Under the pieces are notes generated by a model that ran no database searches, was not told the DNA's origin, and saw only the letters and a program-made list of their open reading frames with translations. Of a stretch of DNA of 64,000 nt, positions 12,933 through 63,000 are shown piece after piece (position 1 is the stretch's first letter; each line of letters starts with the position of its first letter). The translations under genes were made by a program, and so were the position numbers. This stretch comes from Charina bottae (taxonomy: Eukaryota > Chordata > Lepidosauria > Squamata > Charinaidae): NCBI GenBank assembly GCA_023362775.1, contig JALMGJ010000005.1, positions 70,300,963-70,364,962 of the forward strand, read 5' to 3'.

Positions 12933-13684
12933 GAAGCTCAAATACTTTGGCCACCTAATGCGAAGAGAGGACTCACTGGAAAAGACCCTGATGCTGGGAA
13001 AGACTGAAGGCAAAAGGAGAAGGGGACGGCAGAGGATGAGATGGTTAGATAGCATCATCGATGTAATGAACATGAATTTGAGTAAACTCCGAGAGACAGT
13101 GGAGGACAGGAAGGCCTGGTGTGCTATGGTCCATGAGGTCACGAAGAGTTAGTCATGTTGGGGTTTGTATATACCCAGGAATTTACAGATAGATAAATTA
13201 TACTGGAGAGGCTTGATATCTAGGTGAGAGGGGAATTATTCTGCAAGTCACCCAATTAGCAGCCATTGTTGTAGGGAGATGTGGCAGCAATATACTTATA
13301 TATTGGTTATAGAAATTAAATAAATAAATAAATAAATGACTCATACTACAGGTGCTATCATTTAGTTGGGTGTGGCAGATGATGAGAGTGACCTGTAATG
13401 TGATTGGTCAGTTTATGTATATAGGCAGAGAAGATCTGGTGTTCTTTCTTCTCGTTGCTGTTAAACTTCTCGCTGTATTCCATCTCGTTGCTGTATCATT
13501 TGCTGTTGGATGTATTTTGGGCTACGTATGTATATAAAGTAAATAGGCTATTTTATCTAATCTCTGCTTGAGTGTCTTATTTACTGCATAGAACGTGGAT
13601 CACTGGTGTCTTGGAAAAAGGAGCAGGCCGCCCCACGGTGCGCACTCTGACAAGTCACGACTAAAAGACTGAACAACAACAAAA
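12933..13684 (+). mobile_element. BovB (RTE) LINE 3' end, interrupted by an LTR
   Basis: The last ~75 codons of the BovB polyprotein are visible: LKYFGHLMRREDSLEKTLML and GKRRRGRQRMRWLDSI, ending near MVHEVTKS. The element tail 'gactgaacaacaac' lies beyond the LTR insertion (13658-13684). It is strongly 5' truncated, as is usual. A second copy is at 46843-47106. Confidence 0.92.
13156..13652 (+). mobile_element. Solo LTR, 497 bp, 5-bp target duplication agtca
   Basis: Starts TGTTGG and ends CTGACA, with agtca directly on both sides (13151-13155 and 13653-13657). Removing it restores the BovB tail. A TATA-like tatataaag at 13531 suggests + orientation. No internal coding region remains, so this is a solo LTR of an LTR retrotransposon or endogenous retrovirus. 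Confidence 0.88.
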
Positions 13685-14404
13685 ATACTTAATAATACTA
13701 TAGCAGTCTTAACCCTATTAAACCTAAAACCAAACACTTATTCTTATACCTTATAAATCTTTAAAAAATAAACCATTAAAAAAATGAAATCATACAAGCC
13801 TTAATGTCAATCCAGATACATATTCTTAATTTATTATCCTACATCAAAATGTACCAGAATATTTAATTGTCTCCATCTTGCGCCTAAGGCATTTTTCATA
13901 ATGAAATTAAAGTTAGACAATCCAACTGTCCCCCTGAAAAGAAATTCAAATTCCTTGGTAGAAATCTTCCCATACAACATAGCTTCATTCTCATAACAAT
14001 CCTTCAGGAAAACAACTTGGACAGTATCTTGTAAGTTAAAGTTTAACTCCTTCTTCACCAAAGTATGTTTTTCTCCTGGCATTTCTTGAAAGAGATTATA
14101 TTCCCTGTCAGGAAAAAAATCCCCCTCTTGATAACTTCTTCGTCCCTTCGCAGAACATCTTCAGCCAGTTGACACATTTTAGCACTGATATTTTCTACAA
14201 TATCCCGAATATCTTGCATAATGGCTTGGCGAGAGTAAAAAAAAAATCTCTTTGAAATCCGAATGGAGCCCAGAGCGCAGCTCTGCAAAGATTTCTTTAA
14301 GGTCGTCCATTTCAGTAGATTATGGCGCCCTCTGGAGACTTAACTAATGCAGATCGGAGCTAATGAGTTAATACAAGGCTTGCAAAGTTATTAAATGAAA
14401 TTGC

Positions 14405-14407
<3 letters not shown>

Positions 14408-14452
<45 letters not shown>

Positions 14453-14605
14453 CACATACACACACACACACATACATACACATACATACATACACACACA
14501 CATACACACACACACTGTATGTGTATGTATATGTGTGTGTGTATGTATGTATGTATGTATGTGTGTGTATGTGTGTATGTGTGTGTGTGTGTGTATATAT
14601 ATGTG

Positions 14606-14648
<43 letters not shown>
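14408..14648. repeat. Compound TA/CA/TG microsatellite
   Basis: (TA)n, then CA-rich and TACA-rich repeats, then TG/TATG repeats, then (TA)n and (CA)n. The CA and TG blocks are mutually complementary, so the whole can fold back. Open frames over it are artefacts of the repeat. Confidence 0.97.
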
Positions 14649-14651
<3 letters not shown>

Positions 14652-15546
14652 AACCAGCAACTACAAAAAGTGAACAGAAAAGTGGAAAATCAAAACAGCA
14701 ATATGTAGGAAAAAGTTAAGTCCTTCAAGTTAAATACAAAAATAGTAACGGGGAGATGATTAATTATTCTCAGTCCACCTTAAAATTGAACAGGAAATAA
14801 GCCAAAGACTAAACAAAAGGTTTTTTAAAGTTAATCCAGAAATAACAATAAGCACCAATAGAATCAGCTTTTTCTTGTTGTAGAAAGCCTCTCTTAGGGT
14901 AAGAAAACTTAAAAATATAAATTGGGTGGTTTAGAGGGGGGGGGGGGCTCGACCTAATGTCCATTAAGGCTACAAACGCGGGCTGGACATGATGGCTTCC
15001 CAGCCTCCCATCGTCTCTTACCAGGTCTTCGCTGTTGCGATTTTTAGGCTGCAAGGCAACGTTTTGGAGGACGAAATGGGATGATTCCGAGCTTTTTCTT
15101 TGCTCATGAAAAAGCTCTGGGCTTCAGGTAAAAGCCTGAGCCCCCCAAAAAACCTGCGTTGTCAGTTCTGTCCACACGGAGCTCATGGACAACGCTGTTC
15201 AGTCGGTCACGATCCTCACTGGAAGTCTGTTCTCACTTTGCTTCCATTTTCAATTGACAAGGATTTAGTGTTGTATCTGGGGCCTTAGATTAACCATAGT
15301 TTGCCCAGGGTGTGAATTTATCCAGTAAATTTAAACATAAGGAAAAGGAATGCTCATAAACTTAATGGTTTAGCATAAATATTAAACCAGTTTAGCACTG
15401 CATTTGAACAAGGTTATGGATACTGAAATTATGTGTTCGATTAAGTACAGTAGATTGCTTGGGGAAATATTTAATGAAATACAGCTAGATACCAACTCCT
15501 TACATTCCACTAACGTAAGACCACTTTGACATCACCTCAACCTCAA

Positions 15547-15985
15547 TCACCTCAACTGACCAGACTGTCGCCGGACAGAGTCCTGCTGGTCGCGACTCGC
15601 TTTCCATTCATCTCGATTCCTGGCTTTTCTCCTCCAGGTTCGGCCAAAGTTTTTAACTATTGGATCTTCCCATCTCCTTGGGGGTCGGCCACTGGGCCTT
15701 TTTACTTCTCTTTGATACCATTCGGTAACTGCTGTTGTCCACTGGCCATCTGACATGTGCGCGACGTGTCCTGCCCAACGTAGCTTCCGTTTGCGATATT
15801 CGACAATGACATCATTTATTCCACTTCATGCTCTAATCTGGTTGCTTGGGATGTGGTCTCGGAGAGAAACTTTCAGCATGGATCTTTCCATAGCCCTTAC
15901 TGCTCTTGAAAGTTCTTCCTCTTCTGCCTTGGTTAGCGACCATGTTTCACTTCCATATAGTACCGCCGGTAGGACATACACTATC
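15547..15985 (-). mobile_element. RTE-type LINE 3' coding fragment
   Basis: On the minus strand it reads LYGSETWSLTKAEEEELSRA, then an in-frame stop, then KLRWAGHVAHMSDGQW and KRPSGRPPRRWEDPIV. This is the C-terminal signature of RTE-clade polyproteins and is distinct from the BovB ends. It is truncated at both ends and inactive. Confidence 0.82.
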
Positions 15986-16529
15986 AATATTCTGTATTAT
16001 GCATGCTTCATGAGTTTCTACATGTGATACCCCTTTTATGTAATGTATCTATTTTAATATTATAAAGCTTAAGCTGAAAAACTTGGTTACTGAGCACATG
16101 CATGCATTTTATCCCCTCCCACATATGGCCCTATAATCAAACTTTATGACTTACTGTGTCAATCAAATCTAAAATGGCTGCAATTACAGATTTCCTGAAA
16201 CTGGAACTTGTAAAGCAATGTTGTCATAGGTTAAAAATCTTTGGCTTTCAGAAATCTAAAATAGCCATTTAGGGTCCAGACTGCATAGTAAGCCACAAAT
16301 CTTGATTAAAGAGCCCCAGACAAGAGGGAGGGTAGGATGGTGGGACACTCATGATGTATCTTTTAACCAGCTTTTTGTAGAGCTTATTATAAGAACACAG
16401 GCAATGTGTATATGAATGTTTACCTTACAAAATTAAATCTCAAGATACAGGTTTTATTTTATTCTTACAAAGATAAACTTGAGGATACATCATATTCCCG
16501 TACTCAAGATCCTGATGGCCCCAACCCTG

Positions 16530-16745
16530 ATGGCCTTTCATAAGGCATTTAAAAATTGGCTTTTCCCCCTAGCAATGGATGAGGTAAGTAGCTGAGCCCA
16601 TTTTAAAGGGATTATTGATGTGGGCATGCGTGTTGCCACAGGTGTGATGTGTTTCAGTTTTTGTTTATGTGTCGTTATTGTTTTTAACTTGCTGTTTGCT
16701 GCCCAGAATTGTATAACAAGCAGGCAGCCAGTTTAAATGAATGAA
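16530..16745 (+). repeat. Old L2-type LINE 3' end
   Basis: 'gcctttcataaggcatttaa' translates as LAFHKAFKNW, the eroded form of FRKALKTW at the end of L2 ORF2. A 'gctgcccagaattgtataac' block and (GAAT)n tail follow. Confidence 0.65.
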
Positions 16746-16766
16746 TGAAAGTTTTGTAAAAGGCAC

Positions 16767-16982
16767 GTGTACTATCCTATACAGAAATGAGCCCTGAGTT
16801 TGTCTGGATCCAGAAGTTAAGCGAAGTTGGGCCCAGTCAATAGTTGGGTGACAGGACATGAGAAAATCCAAGGCTGAAGATTGGGAAGTAAAAAAATATC
16901 CTAGAATACGGCAATGGCAAACTTCTTGTAGACTGTTCCCAAGATCCCTACATGGATGTGTCCATGTAGTTGTGAATTTACA
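16767..16982 (+). mobile_element. 5S-rRNA-derived SINE
   Basis: The head (about 16790-16865) resembles 5S rRNA: 'gtctggatccagaagttaag', then 'gttgggcccagtcaatagtt' and 'gggtgacagg', in the order of the A and C boxes of the internal promoter. An unrelated body follows ('cggcaatggcaaac' and 'tgtccatgtagtt'). Direct repeats aaaaggcac flank it at 16758-16766 and 16983-16991, the target duplication of an L1/RTE-like insertion. It fits the 5S SINE types known in squamates. Confidence 0.75.
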
Positions 16983-16999
16983 AAAAGGCACAGAATACT

Positions 17000-17232
17000 T
17001 TTAGATGTTTAAACTTGAAATATATTTTATTAGATTTTTCCTTATTATATTTATAGAAACAGAAATCAAATAAATTTATTACTTTAAAAGAATGAAATAG
17101 CAAATAGGTTCTTTTAACAATGTTTTTGACTACTTTCTTGTGTACAAGAACAAAAATTCAGAAATCACTAATATCAAACTCATGGATGCACTGAATAATT
17201 CCTGAAGAAATTTGTCAGTTACTTACTACTAT
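17000..17232 (-). other. CC2D2B: CC2D2B 3' UTR (short, inferred)
   Basis: Between the stop codon and the 5S SINE, two AATAAA hexamers lie on the minus strand (17075-17080 and 17026-17031). This suggests a 3' UTR of roughly 170-230 bases. Confidence 0.6.
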
Positions 17233-57667
<40,435 letters not shown>

Positions 57668-57699
57668 CTTGTTGATATACGAAAAACAAACAATAGACT

Positions 57700-58220
57700 T
57701 TCAGTAGTGCACAGTCAACCCCGAGGTTCAAATTATACATTACTTCCTCCCCTCCTTTTTGGTAAGGGAAGAGAATGCAATTAAGGATGGAAAAATGGGG
57801 AGAGTGGAAAGCAGTGCTTATTCCTTTCACTGCCCTTCATACCCAATGTAATCAACTGCAGCTTCTAATGATGATTTTGCATTTAAAAATGCCAGCTATC
57901 AAGAGAAAGAAGCACCCAACATAGTCCAAGGTAAAATATAATCTTGATAAATTATTTAATACTATCACTAAATTATAGTCTGGAAAGCAGAAGTGTATAA
58001 TTAACATATTACTACAGTCACCCCAAGCTCTAAATAATTTCAAGGCCACAAGGTTTGTCTTAGTTTCCTTTGGACAGAAATATCTGGGAGATTATGGCAT
58101 TTGATGGTGGCACATAGCCTGTCTGCTCCTACAAAATTCTCTGTGCCACATCAGATCTCTAGCAATAAACAAATTGTATTTTCCACTAATGTTTGCTTTC
58201 AGAGCCCCAAACAATTTAAT
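57700..58220. other. CC2D2B intron, no exon recognised
   Basis: Upstream exons of CC2D2B would be expected here or beyond the window. I see no splice-bounded frame that fits. Confidence 0.5.
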
Positions 58221-58226
58221 TTAATG

Positions 58227-58357
58227 CAGTGTTTCTCAACCTTGGCGACTTTAAGAAGTGTGGACTTCAACTCCCAGAATTCCCCAGCCAGCCTGGCTGG
58301 GGAATTCTGGGAGTTGTAGTCCACACTTCTTAAAGTTGCCAAGGTTGAGAAACACTG
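58227..58357. mobile_element. Near-perfect palindromic hAT MITE, 131 bp
   Basis: The left arm CAGTGTTTCTCAACC...CCCCAGCC is followed almost immediately by its reverse complement. The flanks atttaatg (58219-58226) and atctaatg (58358-58365) match at 7 of 8. Its transcript would form a long hairpin. Confidence 0.93.
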
Positions 58358-58793
58358 ATCTAATGCAAGGTGAAGAAACCTGAATCCTCCACCTAGTGTT
58401 TAATAGTATTTTTAATATTTATTATTTTACATGACCATTTTCCCTCCCGACACCCCTGTAAGGGTGAGTAGCCCAAAGCAACCCAATTAGCTGGACAAGA
58501 ATATGACGCTCCCTACTCCTCTTCCAACATCTTAAATACCACCACTTTGGCTCTATCGGTTCTCTTAGTCTTTCTACTATGTATTGGGGAAGGGCAGTTG
58601 AAGCTCAGAAGCTTTTTCCCCCCATTCCTAGCATTTTTCCTGCAAGTGCAGGGTCCACTTTTTTCGGATCAACCGAATGTCAATCTGTTGGTTGCGACAG
58701 AAGCATCTGCTTAAAAGTGGCTTGCTATTTCATCTAAATCAACAATTGCCATTAGATAGGGTTTATGAAATTAATTAAATTATGAAACAAGCC

Positions 58794-59526
58794 TGTGGAA
58801 GAGTGAACTCACCACCTGGAGTGAGCAGGCATTTTTTCCCACCTGGGATCCAGAGTTTTGGGGCTACCTGGGAAGGAGGGTTAAAACAGACCCTTAATTG
58901 GAGAGTTTGTTTTATAAAAAGGGAACTGAGAGCAAGCATGTGGGTAGATGTGTCAAGAAAGCCAGGAAGACAGCAGAGACTTGGGAAAAACCACCCTCTG
59001 ACCAAAGGCAAGCAGCTCAGCAGCAGTCTTCAGACAACAATAGACAGTTTCAGTTCTTGGAGCTGGAAGACTGCTGAGGAGGAAAAGAGCCCAACTAGCC
59101 TGCAAACCCAAAGAAGCCTGCAAACCAAACCCAGCCCACTGCCTGCAGCAGCCCAGGGGCAGAGCTCTATAAACCAGCTCCAGAAACAGAGGACTGTGAG
59201 GGGGGGGGGAGCCCATTTGCAAGTGTTTCCCCATGCAAATGGACTGAGATTGGCTACAAGAGCTGAAGACCTGGGGGAAAAGTTTTCAAGACCTAAGAAA
59301 TAGTTGATATAAGAAAATATAGTGCTACAAACAGGAATAGGAACACAGAAATAGAACCTAGAGACAGAAGTGTATAGATTAAATAAGAATAGAAATAGTT
59401 GAAAATTTATAGTAATAGGAAGAGAGTAGAATAAGGTAGGAGTTTAATTTTGTACAATAAAAGAGTTTTCTGTGGGAAAAACAAATACTGTCTTTGTTCT
59501 GTACGATATTAAGAAAAACCCTAACA
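58794..59526 (+). mobile_element. Solo LTR, 733 bp, target duplication aagcc
   Basis: Starts TGTGGAAG and ends CCCTAACA, flanked by aagcc at 58789-58793 and 59527-59531. A TATA-like tttataaaaa at 58911 and AATAAA at 59456-59461 fit + orientation. The 173-codon frame over its 5' half is not recognised as a protein. No internal region remains; LTR retrotransposon or endogenous retrovirus remnant. Confidence 0.87.
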
Positions 59527-60019
59527 AAGCCATATACAGTATGTGGACTAAACCATAATATTCAGAAACACCTTCAATATTCACATACCATGTGAAAAAA
59601 AAGTTTAGTAGCTATTTATATTCTGTTTCTATTGAGCCTTCCAGGAATTTCTCTTTGTTTACTGTGCTCTGCTACATTCAGTTTTTACTCCTTCTAAGCT
59701 TATTTGTTAATTTTAAGGATTATGTCAGCGCTGTTTAATGGAGGTGTGCAAAGGATGTTAAAGGTTGTTCCATCATCAATCTCAGTGGAAGGGAGATTGC
59801 AAAATAAAGGTTGGAATGGCCAGTTTTCGGGTGGACCACTTCTGGTTAGGTCAGAACAATCACTTCTGAAACTGAAACACTTCTGGTAAGCTGCTAGTGA
59901 TCAGAAGAGGTCATTTCAGAGTCAGAACATTTCAAACCTGAAATATTTTGAAACCTCCACTGCTTAGTATATCTTAAACCACTATGTGTTGTAATTATTC
60001 AATTATGTTTTATATAATA

Positions 60020-63000
60020 TTTATTTATTTATTTATTGTTTGATTTATATCACCGCCCATCTCCCCCCACAAGGGGACTCTGGGCGGTTTACAACAAAAT
60101 TGATTAATTAAAAACATATAAAATACAATACATTATTCCAATTTAATTAGATATAAATATATAAAATCCAAGAGGTTATGTTATTGTTTAAGGAACTCTA
60201 TGGTGCCAACCACCTCCAAGAGGAGCTATTACCACCCCCCATCCCAGGCGAGGTGGCAGAGCCAGGTCTTCAATTGCTTTCGGAAGGTCAGGAGTGTGGG
60301 GGCCTGCCTCACCTCCAGGGGGAGAATGTTCCAAAGGGCGGGTGCCACTGCCGAGAAGGCTCGCCTCCTGGACCCCGTCAGACGGAATTCTTTTATAGAC
60401 GGGATCCGTAGCAAGCCCTCTGGATAACCGGGTGGGGCGGGTTGACGTTCTGGGGATGAGGCGGTTCCTTAGGTAACCTGGTCCCATGCCATGTAGGGCT
60501 TTAAAGGTAACAACCAACACCGTGAATTGCACCCGGAAGCAAACTGGTAACCAGTGCAGCTCACGCAGCAGAGGTGTCACATGTGCCGATCTTGAGGCAC
60601 CCATAACTGCGCGCGCAGCTGCATTCTGGACCAGCTGAAGCTTCCGGATACTCTTCAAGGGTAGCCCCATGTAGAGCGCATTGCAATAGTCTATGTGAGA
60701 GATGATCAGGGCATGAGTGACTGTACGGAGGGCATCTCGGTCCAGGAAAGGGCGTAGCTGGCGTACAACTCGAAGTTGCATAAACGCCCTTCTGGCCACG
60801 GCTGCCACCTGCTCATCGAGCAGGAGCCGTGAGTCCAGAAGGACCCCCAGGTTCCGCACCAAGTCCGAACGGGGTAGTGCCACCCCATCCAGATCTAAAG
60901 ATAACAACTCTCTGGATCCCGAGGCGCTATCAATCCACAGCCACTCTGTCTTACCAGGGTTCAGCTGAAGCCTGTTGTTCCCCATCCAGACCCCCACAGC
61001 CTTCAGACACTGAGAGAGGGCAGCCACTGCATCACTTAACTCACCCGGGATGGAGATATACAATTGAGTATCATCAGCATATTGATGATACCTCATCCCG
61101 TGTTGGCGGATGATCTCACCCAGTGGTTTCATGTAGATATTAAACAGGAGAGGGGAGAGAACCGAGCCCTGCGGCACCCCACAAAGCAGGGGCCGAGGGT
61201 CGGATCTCTCATCTCCTATTACCACCGATTGGGACCGATCCCGGAGGAAGGAGGCGAATCAGCGCAAGACTATGCCGCCCACCCCCAACTCTCCGAGCCG
61301 CCCCAAAAGGATACCATGGTCAATGGTATCGAAAGCCGCTGAGAGGTCAAGAAGAGCCAGGATGGACGCACTGCCTCCATCCCGCTCCCGCCAGAGATCA
61401 TCTGTAAGTGCGACCAATGCAGTTTCCACCCTATATCCCGGCCTGAACCCTGACTGGAAGGGATCTAGATAATCCGTATCATCCAGAATTCTCTGGAGCT
61501 GTAATGCCACCACTTTCTCAACCACCTTCCCCAAAAAGGGGAGGTGGGAGACGGAACGAAAATTGTCCAACACTGTAGGGTCCAGCGATGGCTTCTTGAG
61601 GAGGAGGTGCACCAGCGCCTCCTTAAAAGCAGCCAGAAACACTCCCTCTCCCAAGGACGTAACAACCATCGCATGGACCCAGCCACGTTACCTCCCTGGC
61701 TGCTTTCACAAGCCAGGAGGGGCATGGGTCAAGATGGCACGTGGTGGCTCTTACAGTCCGGAGGATCCTGTCCACTTCCTCAGGCCCAACAGGATCAAAC
61801 TGTTCCCAGATAACCGGGCAAAGACATTCCCTCGGCATCTCCCCAGACCATGCATCACGCCTGGAGTCCAGCTTAGAGCGAATCCGAGCGATTTTATCCA
61901 TCAGATGCTCTGAAAATTCCTCCGCACGGCCCTGAAGATGGGTCACTGGGCCCACCTTACCTAGGAGAGATCGAGTAATCCCAAACAGGGCCGTCGGGCG
62001 GCATTCTGCAGACGCAATAAGAGCGGAGAAATATTGACGTTTCGCCACTCTTACCGCCACAAGGTAGGCCTTAACTGCGGCTCTAGCTTGTGTTCGGTCA
62101 GATTCGGTCTTTGTTTTTCTCCAGCGGCGCTCTAGACGTCTCTTAACCCTCTTCAGAACCCTTAATCCCTCCGTGAACCACGGGGAATATCGGGTTGGAT
62201 GGGCCAAGAGAGGCCGCACAGGCGCGATCCTGTCCAAGGCCCCGGCCGCTTCCTTATTCCAGGCTACGGCCAGGACCTCCGCTGGACTGTGCAGTAGATC
62301 CTCGGGAATAACCCCCAGCTCCCTCTGAAACCCAATCGGGTCCATCAGTCGCCAGGGGCGGACCAATCGAATGGGTCCAACCTCCCTGCGGAGTGGGGCA
62401 GCATATGAGAATCTCAGGGCCACCAGGGCATGATCTGACCATGACAAAGGGGAAAGATGTAACTCTCCCTCCAGATCATCTTGCCACTGCTCTGACAAGA
62501 AAACCAAGTCCGGGGTGAGGCCACTGTCTCGAGTCGGGTCCCGAATAATCTGGACCAGGGCCATGGCTGCCATGGTAGCCATGAACTCCCGAGCTGCCTC
62601 CGAAGCACATCCCAGAGATGGCAGATTGAAATCCCCCAGAACCATAAGTCTGGGGAATTCCACCACCAGCCCCGAAACGGCCTCTAGCAGCTCGGGCAGG
62701 GAGGTTGCTACGCAGCAGGGAGGTTGGTGCAGTAGCAACACTCCCAACTGGTCTTGGGAACCCAACTTGAGAAACAGGGTCTCACAACCGGCCACTTGTG
62801 GAGCAGCGCCCCTGAAGGCCACCATAGATTCTCGGATGACAACTGCCACCCCTCCTCCCCTACCCCGATGTCTCGGCTGGTGCCATACCTGAAATCCGGC
62901 CGGGCAGATTTCTGAGAGGGCAACCCCTCCTCCAGGGCCCAGCCAGGTCTCGGTAATACACGCCAGGTCGGCCCCCTCCTCCGTGATCAGATCACATATG

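Larger units (their letters stand above)
12701..13815. repeat. 191-bp tandem duplication split by BovB
   Basis: The block starting at 12701 ('ataaaaatcaaattataaaa') recurs at 12892, a period of 191 bp. The second unit runs to 12932, is interrupted by the BovB insertion, and resumes at 13685 ('atacttaataatac') through 'ccttaatgtcaat' near 13810. The two units differ at several positions. Confidence 0.85.
12340..15290 (-). mobile_element. LINE-like repeat copy A with ORF1-like segment, interrupted
   Basis: Read on the minus strand, the element has a 5' block at 15290-14650. A degraded ORF starting near 14310 with MDDLKEIFAELRSG follows; it continues through DIRDIVENISAKMCQL and into the open frame 14082-13834. 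An AT-rich tail then ends in AATAAAAATTCTTATTAC plus A-runs near 12340. A related copy lies at 25130-26360 in the opposite orientation. No reverse transcriptase is visible, so it resembles a non-autonomous, ORF1-only LINE derivative, but the family is not identified. A BovB copy (with an LTR inside) and a microsatellite interrupt it. Frameshifts and a long A-run in the ORF indicate decay. Confidence 0.5.

Noticed and set aside
14360..14673. Several overlapping 80-95-codon frames on both strands
   Set aside because: They are translations of a TA/CA/TG microsatellite (YIYIY, CVCVC, HTHTH) and carry no coding signal.
58782..59303. 173-codon + strand frame as a gene
   Set aside because: It lies inside a solo LTR with defined ends and duplications; no domain is recognisable.
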